Positions 8,946 through 16,799 of a stretch of 39,482 nucleotides of DNA are shown piece by piece. The stretch covers positions 68,409 to 107,890 of the forward strand of contig PBYF01000035.1 in NCBI GenBank assembly GCA_002729515.1, read 5' to 3'. The stretch is from Deltaproteobacteria bacterium. GTDB taxonomy: Bacteria > Myxococcota_A > UBA9160 > SMWR01. The notes under the pieces were generated by a model. That model made no database searches. It was not told where the DNA came from and was given only the letters and a program-made list of their open reading frames with translations. The translations under genes were made by a program, and so were the position numbers. Position 1 is the first letter of the stretch, and every line of letters begins with the position of its first letter.

Positions 8946-11141
8946 TTGCACGACGCGGCAGCCGCGTTGTTGGCTGGTCTGAACCCCGAGCAGCGGGTGG
9001 CGGTCGAGACGACCGAGGGACCGTTGCTGGTGCTGGCGGGAGCGGGCAGTGGCAAGACCCGCGTCCTCACCCACCGCATTGCCTACCTGATCGGCGTCTG
9101 TGGCATCGCGCCCGAGAGCGTTCTGGCCGTCACTTTCACCAACAAGGCGGCTGGGGAGATGCGAGAGCGTGTCGAGAAGCTGCTGGGCCCCGGTGCCGAG
9201 GGCGTGTGGCTCGGCACCTTTCACTCGACCTGCGTGCGTATCCTGCGCCGCGACATCGGTCACCTGGGATTTTCGCGCGGCTTTGCGATCTACGACCAGA
9301 GCGACAGCCTCGCGCTGGTGAAAGAGGCCGTGCGCCGCCAGGGGCTCGATCCGAAGGAGGTCGATCCCCGCCGCATGGAGTGGCGAATCGACCAGTGGAA
9401 GAATGCGGGTGTCGGACCGGGCCCGGCCTTCGATGCCGCGGCTGATTTCGAGGCCCAGCGAGCCGCCGAGGTCTACGCCACATACCAGCGGCTTCTCGTC
9501 GATGCGAATGCGCTCGACTTCGGAGATCTGTTGCTGCGCACCGTCGAGCTCTTCGAACGCTTTCCCGAGGTGCTGCGCTGGTACCGGCAGCGCTGGCAGT
9601 ATCTCCTCATTGACGAGTACCAGGACACGAACCGGGTGCAGTATCGGCTCGTCCAGCAGCTCGCCGCCGAGCACCGGAACCTCTGTGTCGTCGGTGACGG
9701 CGACCAATCCGTGTATGGCTGGCGGGGTGCGGACATCCGCAACATCCTGGATTTCGAAGAAGATTACCCAAACGCGAACGTGGTATTGCTCGAACGCAAC
9801 TACCGCTCGGTCCAGCCGATCCTCGAAGGAGCGAGTGGCGTGATCGCCCACAACGTCGGGCGCAAGGAAAAGCGGCTCTACACCGAGCGAGAGGGCGGCG
9901 AGAAGATCAGCGTCTTCGAGGCGGCGGACGACCGCGAGGAGGCGGCCTTCGTGGTGCGCGAGATCCTGACCGCGCAACGGGGGGCAGATCGCTCCTGGGG
10001 GCAGTTTGCGATCTTCTACCGCACCAACGCCCAGTCTCGCGTCTTCGAGGAAGAACTGCTCAAGTACAACGTTCCGCACGTCGTGGTGGGCGGCGTGCGC
10101 TTCTACGAGCGCGCCGAGGTGAAGGACGCACTTGCCTGGCTGAGGCTGCTGGTGAATCCCGCCGATGCCGTGGCGGTGCGGCGAGTGGTGGCGCGCCCAA
10201 CACGCGGCATCGGTCGCACCACGCTCGAGCGTGCCTCCTCACTGGCGGCCGAGCACGAGGAGACGCTCGTCGATGGGCTCCGGAGGTTCGCGGAGCAGGG
10301 GGGGGCGCGCACGGCGAAAAGCATCCGGGCCTTCTTGGCGTTGCTGGAGCGGCTCCGTGACGAGCTGAGCGGGGTGTCGACAGCCGAGGCGCTCGCCGCG
10401 GTGCTCGACCGATCGGGCTACCTGCAAGCGCTCGAGCGCGACGGCTCGCCGGAGGCTGAGGCGCGGCTCGAGAACCTCCGCGAGTTGCTCTCGGCGGCCG
10501 ACGACTTTGGCCGCGAGTTGGCGAGAGAGCCAGATGCGTCGGAGGAGCGCTCCGAGACCGAGCTCTTTCTCGATCAGGTGGCGCTCGTATCCGACATCGA
10601 CACCTGGGAACGTCGGGACGAATGCGTATCGCTCATGACGGTCCACACCGCGAAGGGTCTCGAGTTCCCCATTGTCTTCGTCGTTGGGCTCGAAGAGGGC
10701 GTCTTTCCCCACGCGGGTGCCCTGCGGAACGATGGAGGTATCGAGGAGGAGCGCCGGCTCTGCTACGTCGCCATGACCCGCGCCATGGAGCGTCTCGTGC
10801 TGACGAGCGCCCGCGAGCGCCATCGCTGGGGCTCGCGCACCTACGGCATTGCATCGCGCTTCCTGCGCGAAATCCCCGACGATGCACTCGAGCGGCCGCT
10901 CGCTGGCGGTGCGCGTGTGCCCGGCGACTCGACGCTCGACTACTCCTATTCGCAGGATGCCGAGGGCGGTGACATGGACGACGCGCTCGCCCCCGGGCTG
11001 CGTGTCCAGCATCCGACCTTTGGCCCCGGCGTGGTGCTCCAAGCGCTTGGCTCGGGTGCCGGACGCAAGCTTCGCATCCGCTTCGAACGCGCCGGTGTGA
11101 AGACGATCGTGGTCCGCTACGGGAATCTCGAGATCGGCTAG
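8946..11141 (+). CDS. pcrA: UvrD/PcrA-type 3'-5' DNA helicase
   Basis: Superfamily 1A helicase for excision repair and removal of obstacles from replication forks. 731 aa, matching UvrD/PcrA. Motifs in order: Q region LNPEQRVAVE, Walker A AGAGSGKTRVLTHRIA, TFTNKAAGEM, Walker B DEYQDTN, GDGDQSVYGWRGAD, LERNYRS, then VHTAKGLEFPIVFVVGLEEG and RRLCYVAMTRAMERL. The C-terminus (VQHPTFGPGVV to the end) is the Tudor-like RNA-polymerase-binding module typical of PcrA/UvrD. The frame is open far upstream inside glmS, but the protein should begin at TTG 8946: AGGGAG lies eight bases upstream and homology starts with ALLAGLNPEQ. Gap to glmS is 47 bases. Confidence 0.95.
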   Translation: MHDAAAALLAGLNPEQRVAVETTEGPLLVLAGAGSGKTRVLTHRIAYLIGVCGIAPESVLAVTFTNKAAGEMRERVEKLLGPGAEGVWLGTFHSTCVRILRRDIGHLGFSRGFAIYDQSDSLALVKEAVRRQGLDPKEVDPRRMEWRIDQWKNAGVGPGPAFDAAADFEAQRAAEVYATYQRLLVDANALDFGDLLLRTVELFERFPEVLRWYRQRWQYLLIDEYQDTNRVQYRLVQQLAAEHRNLCVVGDGDQSVYGWRGADIRNILDFEEDYPNANVVLLERNYRSVQPILEGASGVIAHNVGRKEKRLYTEREGGEKISVFEAADDREEAAFVVREILTAQRGADRSWGQFAIFYRTNAQSRVFEEELLKYNVPHVVVGGVRFYERAEVKDALAWLRLLVNPADAVAVRRVVARPTRGIGRTTLERASSLAAEHEETLVDGLRRFAEQGGARTAKSIRAFLALLERLRDELSGVSTAEALAAVLDRSGYLQALERDGSPEAEARLENLRELLSAADDFGRELAREPDASEERSETELFLDQVALVSDIDTWERRDECVSLMTVHTAKGLEFPIVFVVGLEEGVFPHAGALRNDGGIEEERRLCYVAMTRAMERLVLTSARERHRWGSRTYGIASRFLREIPDDALERPLAGGARVPGDSTLDYSYSQDAEGGDMDDALAPGLRVQHPTFGPGVVLQALGSGAGRKLRIRFERAGVKTIVVRYGNLEIG

Positions 11142-11355
11142 CTCGTGTTCCCTTGAGCTCGACGACGTTTCCGTCCGGGTCCCGGATGTACATAGAGAGG
11201 CCCATTTCGCAGGCGCCGTAGCGTTGTGACACCTCGCTGGACTCGATGCCGCGGGTCTCCAGGTGCGCGTGCAGCGCGTCGGAGTCGAACGTGCCTGACT
11301 GGACCGCGAAGTACTCGTCGTTGCACGCGTCCTCGAGGAACTCGGTGCCAGTCAC
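11142..11355 (-). pseudogene. VOC (glyoxalase/bleomycin-resistance) half-domain remnant
   Basis: Reading from GTG 11355, about 70 residues match the second half of a vicinal-oxygen-chelate domain: EYFAVQSGTFDSDALHAHL, then GLSMYIRDPDGNVVELKG with the Glu metal ligand. The first half is missing; the upstream sequence in frame is the shadow of the membrane-protein gene. There is no stop where a VOC protein should end: the frame runs on antisense through pcrA to about 10633. A CTAG at the pcrA stop would give a TAG in the neighbouring frame, so one indel could explain the loss. GTG 11355 overlaps the stop of the gene at 11352 as GTGA, so coupled translation of a run-on product is possible. Most likely a decayed gene; the domain match itself is clear. 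Confidence 0.6.
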
Positions 11356-12992
11356 CGGAGCAGCACCTCGAATTCTCCACGGTACACGAGTTGGTGGGGT
11401 CCCGCGAAGCGCACGGCTTTGAAGACGGGCCTGTCGTCGCCGTCGCGGACGGATTCGATCCGTACGGCGCCGTGCGGTAGCGCCCCCACGGCCCGGAGCA
11501 GCGCGCCACCCATGGAAAAGACTTCGGTCTCTGGCTCCTGCACCAGGTAGACGTGGCGTGTCGTGCCCGCGAGCGTCGGACTGGGACCGCCTGGCGCGGA
11601 GTGCAAGAGCCGCCAGACGGGCTCCTCGAGTTCGAGCTCGGGGCGCAGCAGCACGAGCGGTGCGTGGAAGCCCCAGTCCAGGCTCACGACCACGGTGTCG
11701 TCCGGCAGCGTCTGCGCGAAACGCGCCAGTGTTCCCGACCAGCGTCCGATTCCGCCGGTCGTCCGGAGCGTGTCCATCGTCTGGCTCGCAGCGTACGCGC
11801 TTCCAGCGAGCACAGCGGTCACTCCGAGGGCCGCTGCCGCACGGACTGCCGCGTTCCGGCTCCGCCACAGGTGGGTCGCCGCGAGCGCCACGATGAGCTG
11901 GGGTAGCGGCAGCACGTTCATGACGTGGTGGATGCGCGACGCCCGAGGTACGGCCAGGAGCAGGAGAGCGGTTGCCGTCGCAGCGGTGAGCGCGAAGACG
12001 TCGCGCGGGTCCGCCCCGCCGCGTTTGTGATCGCGCAACACGACAGCCGCCACTACGATGGCGCTGGCGCCGAGTAACCACGGGAAAGCGCTGCTCGTTG
12101 CCTCTGCGCTGCCACCCATGCGCTCGAAACTTCCCCCGGCCAGGACGAGCCGCTCGAAGTAGGAGCCATCGAGAAAGCGTTGCCAGGCTCCGAGCTTTTC
12201 GGCCCACTCGTCGCCGCGCACCCCCGCGTTGTGAAGCATCGTACGCGTCGCGCTGAGCACGCTGGGAAGCGTTACGAGCATGGGCGCTGCGCCGGCCAGG
12301 AGCCCGGCGCCGGCGCTGGCGGTTGCCCGGGGTCGGCTCGCCAGGCCGCGAAGGCCCGGACCGAGCCAGGCGACCGCGGTTGCCAGAGCTGCACCGGCCA
12401 CGAAGGCCGCTGCATCGAGCTTGTTGGTGACACCGAGCCCCAAGAGGAGTCCACCCAATGCGAGTCGCCGCACGGAGTCGCGCTGCCAGCCCGTGGCGAG
12501 CAGCCAGAGGCCGCCGCCGCGGAACACGAGGGCCAGGGACACCGAGCCCCAGTCGTGTCGCGTCACGAATAGGAAGCTCGGATCGAAGGCGAGCAGCGTG
12601 CCCGCCAACACCGCCAAGCCGACGCCCCACACCGCGCGCATCCACAGCATGCACAGCACCAACCCGAGGCAGCCCCAGACCAGAGTCGCTCGGCGCAGCG
12701 TCGCCCCATCTGCCCCGAAGAGCCCGAAGACCGGGATCAGAAGCTGGCTCTTCAGGGCGCTCATGTAGGGCTGAGTCATGAGTGGGAACCAGCCGCCGAA
12801 GAGGCGTGTATTGCGCGCCCCGGGGATCTGGAGTGGCCGTCCGCCCTCGCGGAGGAATTCCGAAGCCGGCGTGGCCTGGATGACCTCGTCGTAATAGAGA
12901 CCCGGTGTGTCGAGGTGGCGGGCCGCGAAGCCGAGCACCGCGGCGCACAGCGCGGTGCTTGCTACCAGCAGGGTCAGGCTCTCGCGGCTCAC
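11352..12992 (-). CDS. Polytopic GT-C-type glycosyltransferase-like membrane protein
   Basis: 546 aa, about eleven hydrophobic helices in the N-terminal three quarters and a soluble C-terminal part (from about LRTTGGIGRWSG). After the first helix there is an acidic pair in TPGLYYDEVIQ, the position of the catalytic Asp/Glu of GT-C enzymes (PMT/ArnT-like) that use lipid-linked sugars. A following RLFGGWFPLMTQPYMSALK fits the first large periplasmic loop. GTG 12992 was chosen over GTG 13034 because AAGGAGG lies five bases before it. Divergent from the methyltransferase gene (44-bp gap), ending in a GTGA overlap with the VOC remnant. Transferase role is inferred from topology and the acidic loop; donor and acceptor are unknown. 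Confidence 0.65.
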   Translation of the reverse strand: MSRESLTLLVASTALCAAVLGFAARHLDTPGLYYDEVIQATPASEFLREGGRPLQIPGARNTRLFGGWFPLMTQPYMSALKSQLLIPVFGLFGADGATLRRATLVWGCLGLVLCMLWMRAVWGVGLAVLAGTLLAFDPSFLFVTRHDWGSVSLALVFRGGGLWLLATGWQRDSVRRLALGGLLLGLGVTNKLDAAAFVAGAALATAVAWLGPGLRGLASRPRATASAGAGLLAGAAPMLVTLPSVLSATRTMLHNAGVRGDEWAEKLGAWQRFLDGSYFERLVLAGGSFERMGGSAEATSSAFPWLLGASAIVVAAVVLRDHKRGGADPRDVFALTAATATALLLLAVPRASRIHHVMNVLPLPQLIVALAATHLWRSRNAAVRAAAALGVTAVLAGSAYAASQTMDTLRTTGGIGRWSGTLARFAQTLPDDTVVVSLDWGFHAPLVLLRPELELEEPVWRLLHSAPGGPSPTLAGTTRHVYLVQEPETEVFSMGGALLRAVGALPHGAVRIESVRDGDDRPVFKAVRFAGPHQLVYRGEFEVLLR

Positions 12993-13036
12993 GGGCGCCT
13001 CCTTCTGCTTGACCTTTCCCGCCCGGCGCCGCACGC

Positions 13037-14107
13037 TTGCTCGTCATACACCGCGATCGAGGTCCATTGCCCTTCGCCCGCGATCTCCACGCGCGGCCGA
13101 TTCACGAAATCGGAGCCGAAGCGTCCACAGCGGAGTCTTCGTGTCCGGTGTGTGCCGGTCGAGAGGTGCGTCCCCGCTTCCGCGTGGGAGGCGTGACATC
13201 TCCGGTGGTGGTCTGCACCGACTGCGGCGTCGGCCGCTACGACCCCCCGCTCGCCCCCGACGAGGTGTTCGAAGGCTACCCCTCGGAATACTACGGGCAG
13301 CTGGGTATGAAGTTCTCCCCGGGTGTCGAGGCGCTCGTACGGCTGGCCGCTACCCGCCAGAGCGCCTTTCTCTCGCGGGGCCTGTCCCCGCGCGCGCGAG
13401 TGCTCGACGTCGGATGCGGTCGCGGCGTGATCTTCGGCCCACTGGCCGACCGCGGCCTCGAGCTGCACGGCGTCGAGATCCGGATCGAGGCGGTGGAGGG
13501 CGCGGATCCGCGTGCGGAAGTGAGTATCGCCCCGCGGTTGGCCGAGGCCGGCTACGCCGCCGAGTTCTTCGACGAGGTGGTGATCTGGCACGCTCTCGAG
13601 CACGTGATTGACCCGCGCGGAACCCTGGCAGAAGTCCATCGCATCCTTCGCAGCGGTGGCCGACTGGTGGTGGCTGTTCCCAACTTTGCGAGCGCCCAGG
13701 CGCGTTGGTCGGGTGCGGCGTGGTTTCACCTGGATGCGCCGCGGCACCTCTACCACTTCCCGCTCGAAGCGCTCGAGCGGCTGTTGGAGGATCTGGGCTT
13801 CGAGGTGGAGTCGCGGCACCATTTCTCCCTGCGCCAGAATCCCTTCGGCTGGGTTCAAAGTCTGCTGAACCGCGTGCGCAGTCTGCCGCGCAACGGGCTC
13901 TATACGCTGCTGTACGAGAGGCCGAAAGGTGTGCCGCCGGCCTTCGACCGGGGGACGCGGGTTGGGCTCCTGCTGCTGGGTCTGCTCGCGGCGCCTATCG
14001 CGCTCGTGGCATCGGTCGTCGCAGCTGTCTTGCGCAGCGGGGCGACCGTGCACGTGGTGGCGCGAAAGCCGGCTCATTCTTCGCGCCAGGCGCCGCCCGA
14101 GCGATAA
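13037..14107 (+). CDS. SAM-dependent methyltransferase with Cys4 N-terminus and C-terminal membrane helix
   Basis: Class I methyltransferase of the Methyltransf_23 type. An N-terminal CPVC...CTDCG pair looks like a zinc-binding knuckle (as in sugar C-methyltransferases and polysaccharide-locus methylases). Then VLDVGCGRG (SAM site), HALEHVIDP, LRSGGRLVVAVPN and an FHLDAPRHLYHF stretch typical of the subgroup acting on glycans or lipids. Near the C-terminus VGLLLLGLLAAPIALVASVV is a probable membrane helix, unusual for this fold, implying a membrane-bound substrate. Start uncertain: TTG 13037, or TTG 13067 with GAGG just upstream. Its last 34 bases overlap the opposite-strand gene ending at 14074. 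Confidence 0.78.
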   Translation: MLVIHRDRGPLPFARDLHARPIHEIGAEASTAESSCPVCAGREVRPRFRVGGVTSPVVVCTDCGVGRYDPPLAPDEVFEGYPSEYYGQLGMKFSPGVEALVRLAATRQSAFLSRGLSPRARVLDVGCGRGVIFGPLADRGLELHGVEIRIEAVEGADPRAEVSIAPRLAEAGYAAEFFDEVVIWHALEHVIDPRGTLAEVHRILRSGGRLVVAVPNFASAQARWSGAAWFHLDAPRHLYHFPLEALERLLEDLGFEVESRHHFSLRQNPFGWVQSLLNRVRSLPRNGLYTLLYERPKGVPPAFDRGTRVGLLLLGLLAAPIALVASVVAAVLRSGATVHVVARKPAHSSRQAPPER

Positions 14108-15717
14108 CTCGCCAGTCTGCGCGAGATTTCGTCGGCGAGCGCCGCGTCTCCATCGGCGAGCGCTGCTTTGCGGGCGCGGGCAGCGGTCCGCACGGCATCG
14201 CCGCTGCGCCCCGCCCGCGCGTACGCTGCGGCCAGGGTGTCGAGGGAGGCCGGAGAGTTTCCACTGAGACGCACCGCCCGCTCGGCCAGTGCGACGGCCT
14301 CCTCGGAAGCCTCCGGGTCCGCCGCCGGATGCGTGGCCAGCAGCCACGCCAGGTTGTTCGCGACCGTGACGTAGCCCGGCGCAATGCGGCCGGAGGCCCG
14401 CCAGTTGTCGACCGTTCCCGCCACGTCGCCCCGCTCGAGGAGCGCCGCGCCGAGGTATGCGTGGGCGATGTAGTTGTTGCCCGTCACGTTAAGGGTGTGC
14501 CGCATCAGCGATTCGCTGTTGCGCCAGTATGCGAGCTGGCGCGTGGTTGTGGCGCCGCATGCCACCAGGCATAGCAGTGCGAGCGCGGCAACGAGTTTTT
14601 TGGCACCGGGACGGATGCGCTCGATCGCTGCCGGCACGCCCCAGGCCACTGCGATTGCGAGTCCTACCAGCGGCAGGTACGTGTAGCGGTCCGCCGTGCT
14701 CTGGTCGCCGACTTGCACCAGCCCGAGCACGGGGACGAGCATGCCGAGGAACCAGAGCCACCCCACCGTGACGGCGGGACACACGCGCGCGACGCGCACG
14801 GCGAACACCGTGAGGAGGGCAACCCCGGCGGCCGCGGCCAGCGCGGCGCTGCCGGAGAAGTCGGTACCCGGGTGTGGGTAGAAGACTCCGAGATCGGTGG
14901 GCAGCAGGGCGCGGCGCAGGTAGGTCACGATGGCGAGGCTCGCGTTGGCCGCGCGGGCCAGGAGCGGCAGCCGATCGACACCGGCGACCACGCCGGCGCT
15001 GCTCTGGGCCCACAGCGTCATCACAGTGGCCGCGGCGACGAGGGCGAAGAGCGGCAGCTTCTCGACGACGGCGCGTCGCAGGGCCCTCCCGAATCCAGGG
15101 GAGCCCGGATGCAGGCGTTCGCCGGGCCAGGCGTCGAGCAATAGCAGGAGGAAGGGCAGCGTTACGAGTGTCTGTTTGGCCATGAGTCCGAAAGCCAGGC
15201 AGGCGAAGACGGTCACGTCCCGGGTGCGCCCGCGGGGCGCCGCGTAGCACCACAGCGCGGCGGCAAACCACAGGGCCGACAGCGGATCCTTGCGCCCGGC
15301 GGCCCAGGCAACTGCCTCGACCTGGAGGGGGTGGAGGCCGAAGATGCCGGCCGCGAACGCGCTGCGACCGAAGTTTCCGGTGAGCCGGGCCAACGCAAGG
15401 AAGAGGAGGGCCGTCGCTGCGGCGTGGAGCAGCAGACCCGTCGTGTGGAAGCGCCGCGCATCGAGTCCCGACAGCTCGTAGTCGAGCATCCACGAGAGAC
15501 GGGTCAGCGGGAACCAGTTTGCGCCCTGGAAGCTCGTGAACGCCCAGCCGAAGCCCTCTCCCGAGAGGCCGAGGGCGATGTCGGGGTTGCTCGTCACGTA
15601 GACATCGTCGTCGTAGTTGAGCCACTCGTGCCCTCGTGCGGGCCAGTAGACGGCCGCTACGGCCAGCGCGAGGCCGACGGCCAGCAGCACTCGCCGGGCG
15701 CCCGCGTCTAGCGCCAC
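14074..15717 (-). CDS. TMTC-like membrane protein: GT-C core with C-terminal TPR
   Basis: 547 aa with about ten transmembrane helices followed by soluble TPR repeats (about residue 420 on: HAYLGAALLERGDVAGTVDN, then VANNLAWLLATHP and LDTLAAAYARAGRSGDAV). After helix 1 comes EWLNYDDDVYV, the acidic loop-1 motif of GT-C transferases; FGLHPLQVEAVAWAAGRKD and TADRYTYLPLVGL are characteristic of TMTC/DUF1736-type proteins, whose eukaryotic members O-mannosylate secretory proteins. Predicted inner-membrane protein with TPRs probably facing the periplasm. GTG 15717 overlaps the preceding lipoprotein gene's stop by ten bases, so the two are likely translated together. Architecture is clear; enzymatic role is inferred. 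Confidence 0.75.
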   Translation of the reverse strand: MALDAGARRVLLAVGLALAVAAVYWPARGHEWLNYDDDVYVTSNPDIALGLSGEGFGWAFTSFQGANWFPLTRLSWMLDYELSGLDARRFHTTGLLLHAAATALLFLALARLTGNFGRSAFAAGIFGLHPLQVEAVAWAAGRKDPLSALWFAAALWCYAAPRGRTRDVTVFACLAFGLMAKQTLVTLPFLLLLLDAWPGERLHPGSPGFGRALRRAVVEKLPLFALVAAATVMTLWAQSSAGVVAGVDRLPLLARAANASLAIVTYLRRALLPTDLGVFYPHPGTDFSGSAALAAAAGVALLTVFAVRVARVCPAVTVGWLWFLGMLVPVLGLVQVGDQSTADRYTYLPLVGLAIAVAWGVPAAIERIRPGAKKLVAALALLCLVACGATTTRQLAYWRNSESLMRHTLNVTGNNYIAHAYLGAALLERGDVAGTVDNWRASGRIAPGYVTVANNLAWLLATHPAADPEASEEAVALAERAVRLSGNSPASLDTLAAAYARAGRSGDAVRTAARARKAALADGDAALADEISRRLASYRSGGAWREE

Positions 15718-16763
15718 GGCGGCATCCAGTCGGGCATCAAGCCCGGCACGTCGAGGCGCACGGCGCCCGTGCGGTCGATTACAACGACGCGCGCGGTTGC
15801 GAGAGACCGAAAATCGCCAAGTCGCGGCTCGTCGGTACCGGGCGGCGCCACCGTCACGGCCAACAACTCGCCATCGGGAGACCAGCGCGGGGCGAAGGCG
15901 GCACCCTCGATCTCGCCGAGGCCCTGCATTTCACCCGTCTCGAGTTGCAGCAGGTAGATCTGGGACCGGCCCGAACGGTCTGAGACGAATGCCACCTCGT
16001 CGCGGGTGGGCGATGGCCGTGCGGAATGGTCTGAGCTTCCCTCGAACGCAGCGAGCCTTTTTTTGTCGCCGCCGATCACGAGCTGCACGATCTGGCTGGC
16101 TCCTCCGGCTGAGGGCTTTCTGGAGTACACGATGCTCGCGCCGTCCCGGGTGAAGAACGGCTTGAAGTCGATCCAGCGGCGGTCATGGGTGAGCTGCTCG
16201 GGAGGCTGTAGTGGCTTCAGGAGCCACAAATTCGAGCCGCGTCCCGACTTCAGCTTGCGCTGTGCCAGGACCGCAGCGCCGTTGGGGGACCAGCTCGGTC
16301 GAAGGAACCAGTGCTGGGCTCCTCCAGGACCCAGGATTTGGTGTTCCCCGCTGCTGAAGTCGGCTACGGCAATACCGTTCGAAGGAACGCCCTCACTGCG
16401 AAAAGCGTAGGCGAGTTTCAGTCCGACCGGTGACCACGCCGGCCAGCGCTCTTCGCGGCTCCGGGTGGCATCGAGGAATTTCTCGCCGAGCGGTTCCGAC
16501 CACACCAGCAGATCGCTATCCCCGTCTCTGGAAATGACCTGGAATACGAGGCGCTTCGCGGGCTCCGACCAGTAGGGCCAGATCTCGTCGCGGTCCGGTG
16601 TCTCGGTGAGGGGCAGCGCCGCGCCGTCGGCAAGACGCACGCGCACCACGTCGGTCGATCCTTCGACGACTCGAATCAGCACCAGGGCGTCGGAGGCCGA
16701 GTTGCCACCGGAGCTGCCACACCCGCTCAGGGTCGCGGCCAGGTAGAGCCCCAACAGCACCAC
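15708..16763 (-). CDS. PD40/TolB-like beta-propeller lipoprotein
   Basis: About 351 aa. A hydrophobic leader LLVVLLGLYLAATLSGC ends in a lipobox (LSGC), so the mature protein is probably lipid-anchored. The rest carries repeated WSP blades (PAWSPVGLKLAYAF, RPSWSPNGAAVL, FTRDGASIVYSRK, PSPTRDEVAFVSDR, PRWSPDGELLAVT), a six-blade WD40-like propeller as in TolB. No ATG exists before the leader; GTG 16763 is taken as the start (AGG six bases upstream), yet it leaves no positive charge. ATT 16778 would give MPRLLVVLL, a better signal peptide. Its end overlaps the TMTC-like gene at 15717. Probably a periplasmic interaction partner of that protein. Confidence 0.8.
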   Translation of the reverse strand: MVLLGLYLAATLSGCGSSGGNSASDALVLIRVVEGSTDVVRVRLADGAALPLTETPDRDEIWPYWSEPAKRLVFQVISRDGDSDLLVWSEPLGEKFLDATRSREERWPAWSPVGLKLAYAFRSEGVPSNGIAVADFSSGEHQILGPGGAQHWFLRPSWSPNGAAVLAQRKLKSGRGSNLWLLKPLQPPEQLTHDRRWIDFKPFFTRDGASIVYSRKPSAGGASQIVQLVIGGDKKRLAAFEGSSDHSARPSPTRDEVAFVSDRSGRSQIYLLQLETGEMQGLGEIEGAAFAPRWSPDGELLAVTVAPPGTDEPRLGDFRSLATARVVVIDRTGAVRLDVPGLMPDWMPPWR

Positions 16764-16799
16764 GAGAAGCCTGGGAATGGGTTGGTAGACTCGGGTGGA

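Noticed and set aside
10633..13047. 804-aa minus-strand open frame
   Set aside because: Mostly Arg/Pro/Ala shadow of the GT-C gene and of pcrA antisense; only the VOC portion (11142-11355) resembles a protein family.
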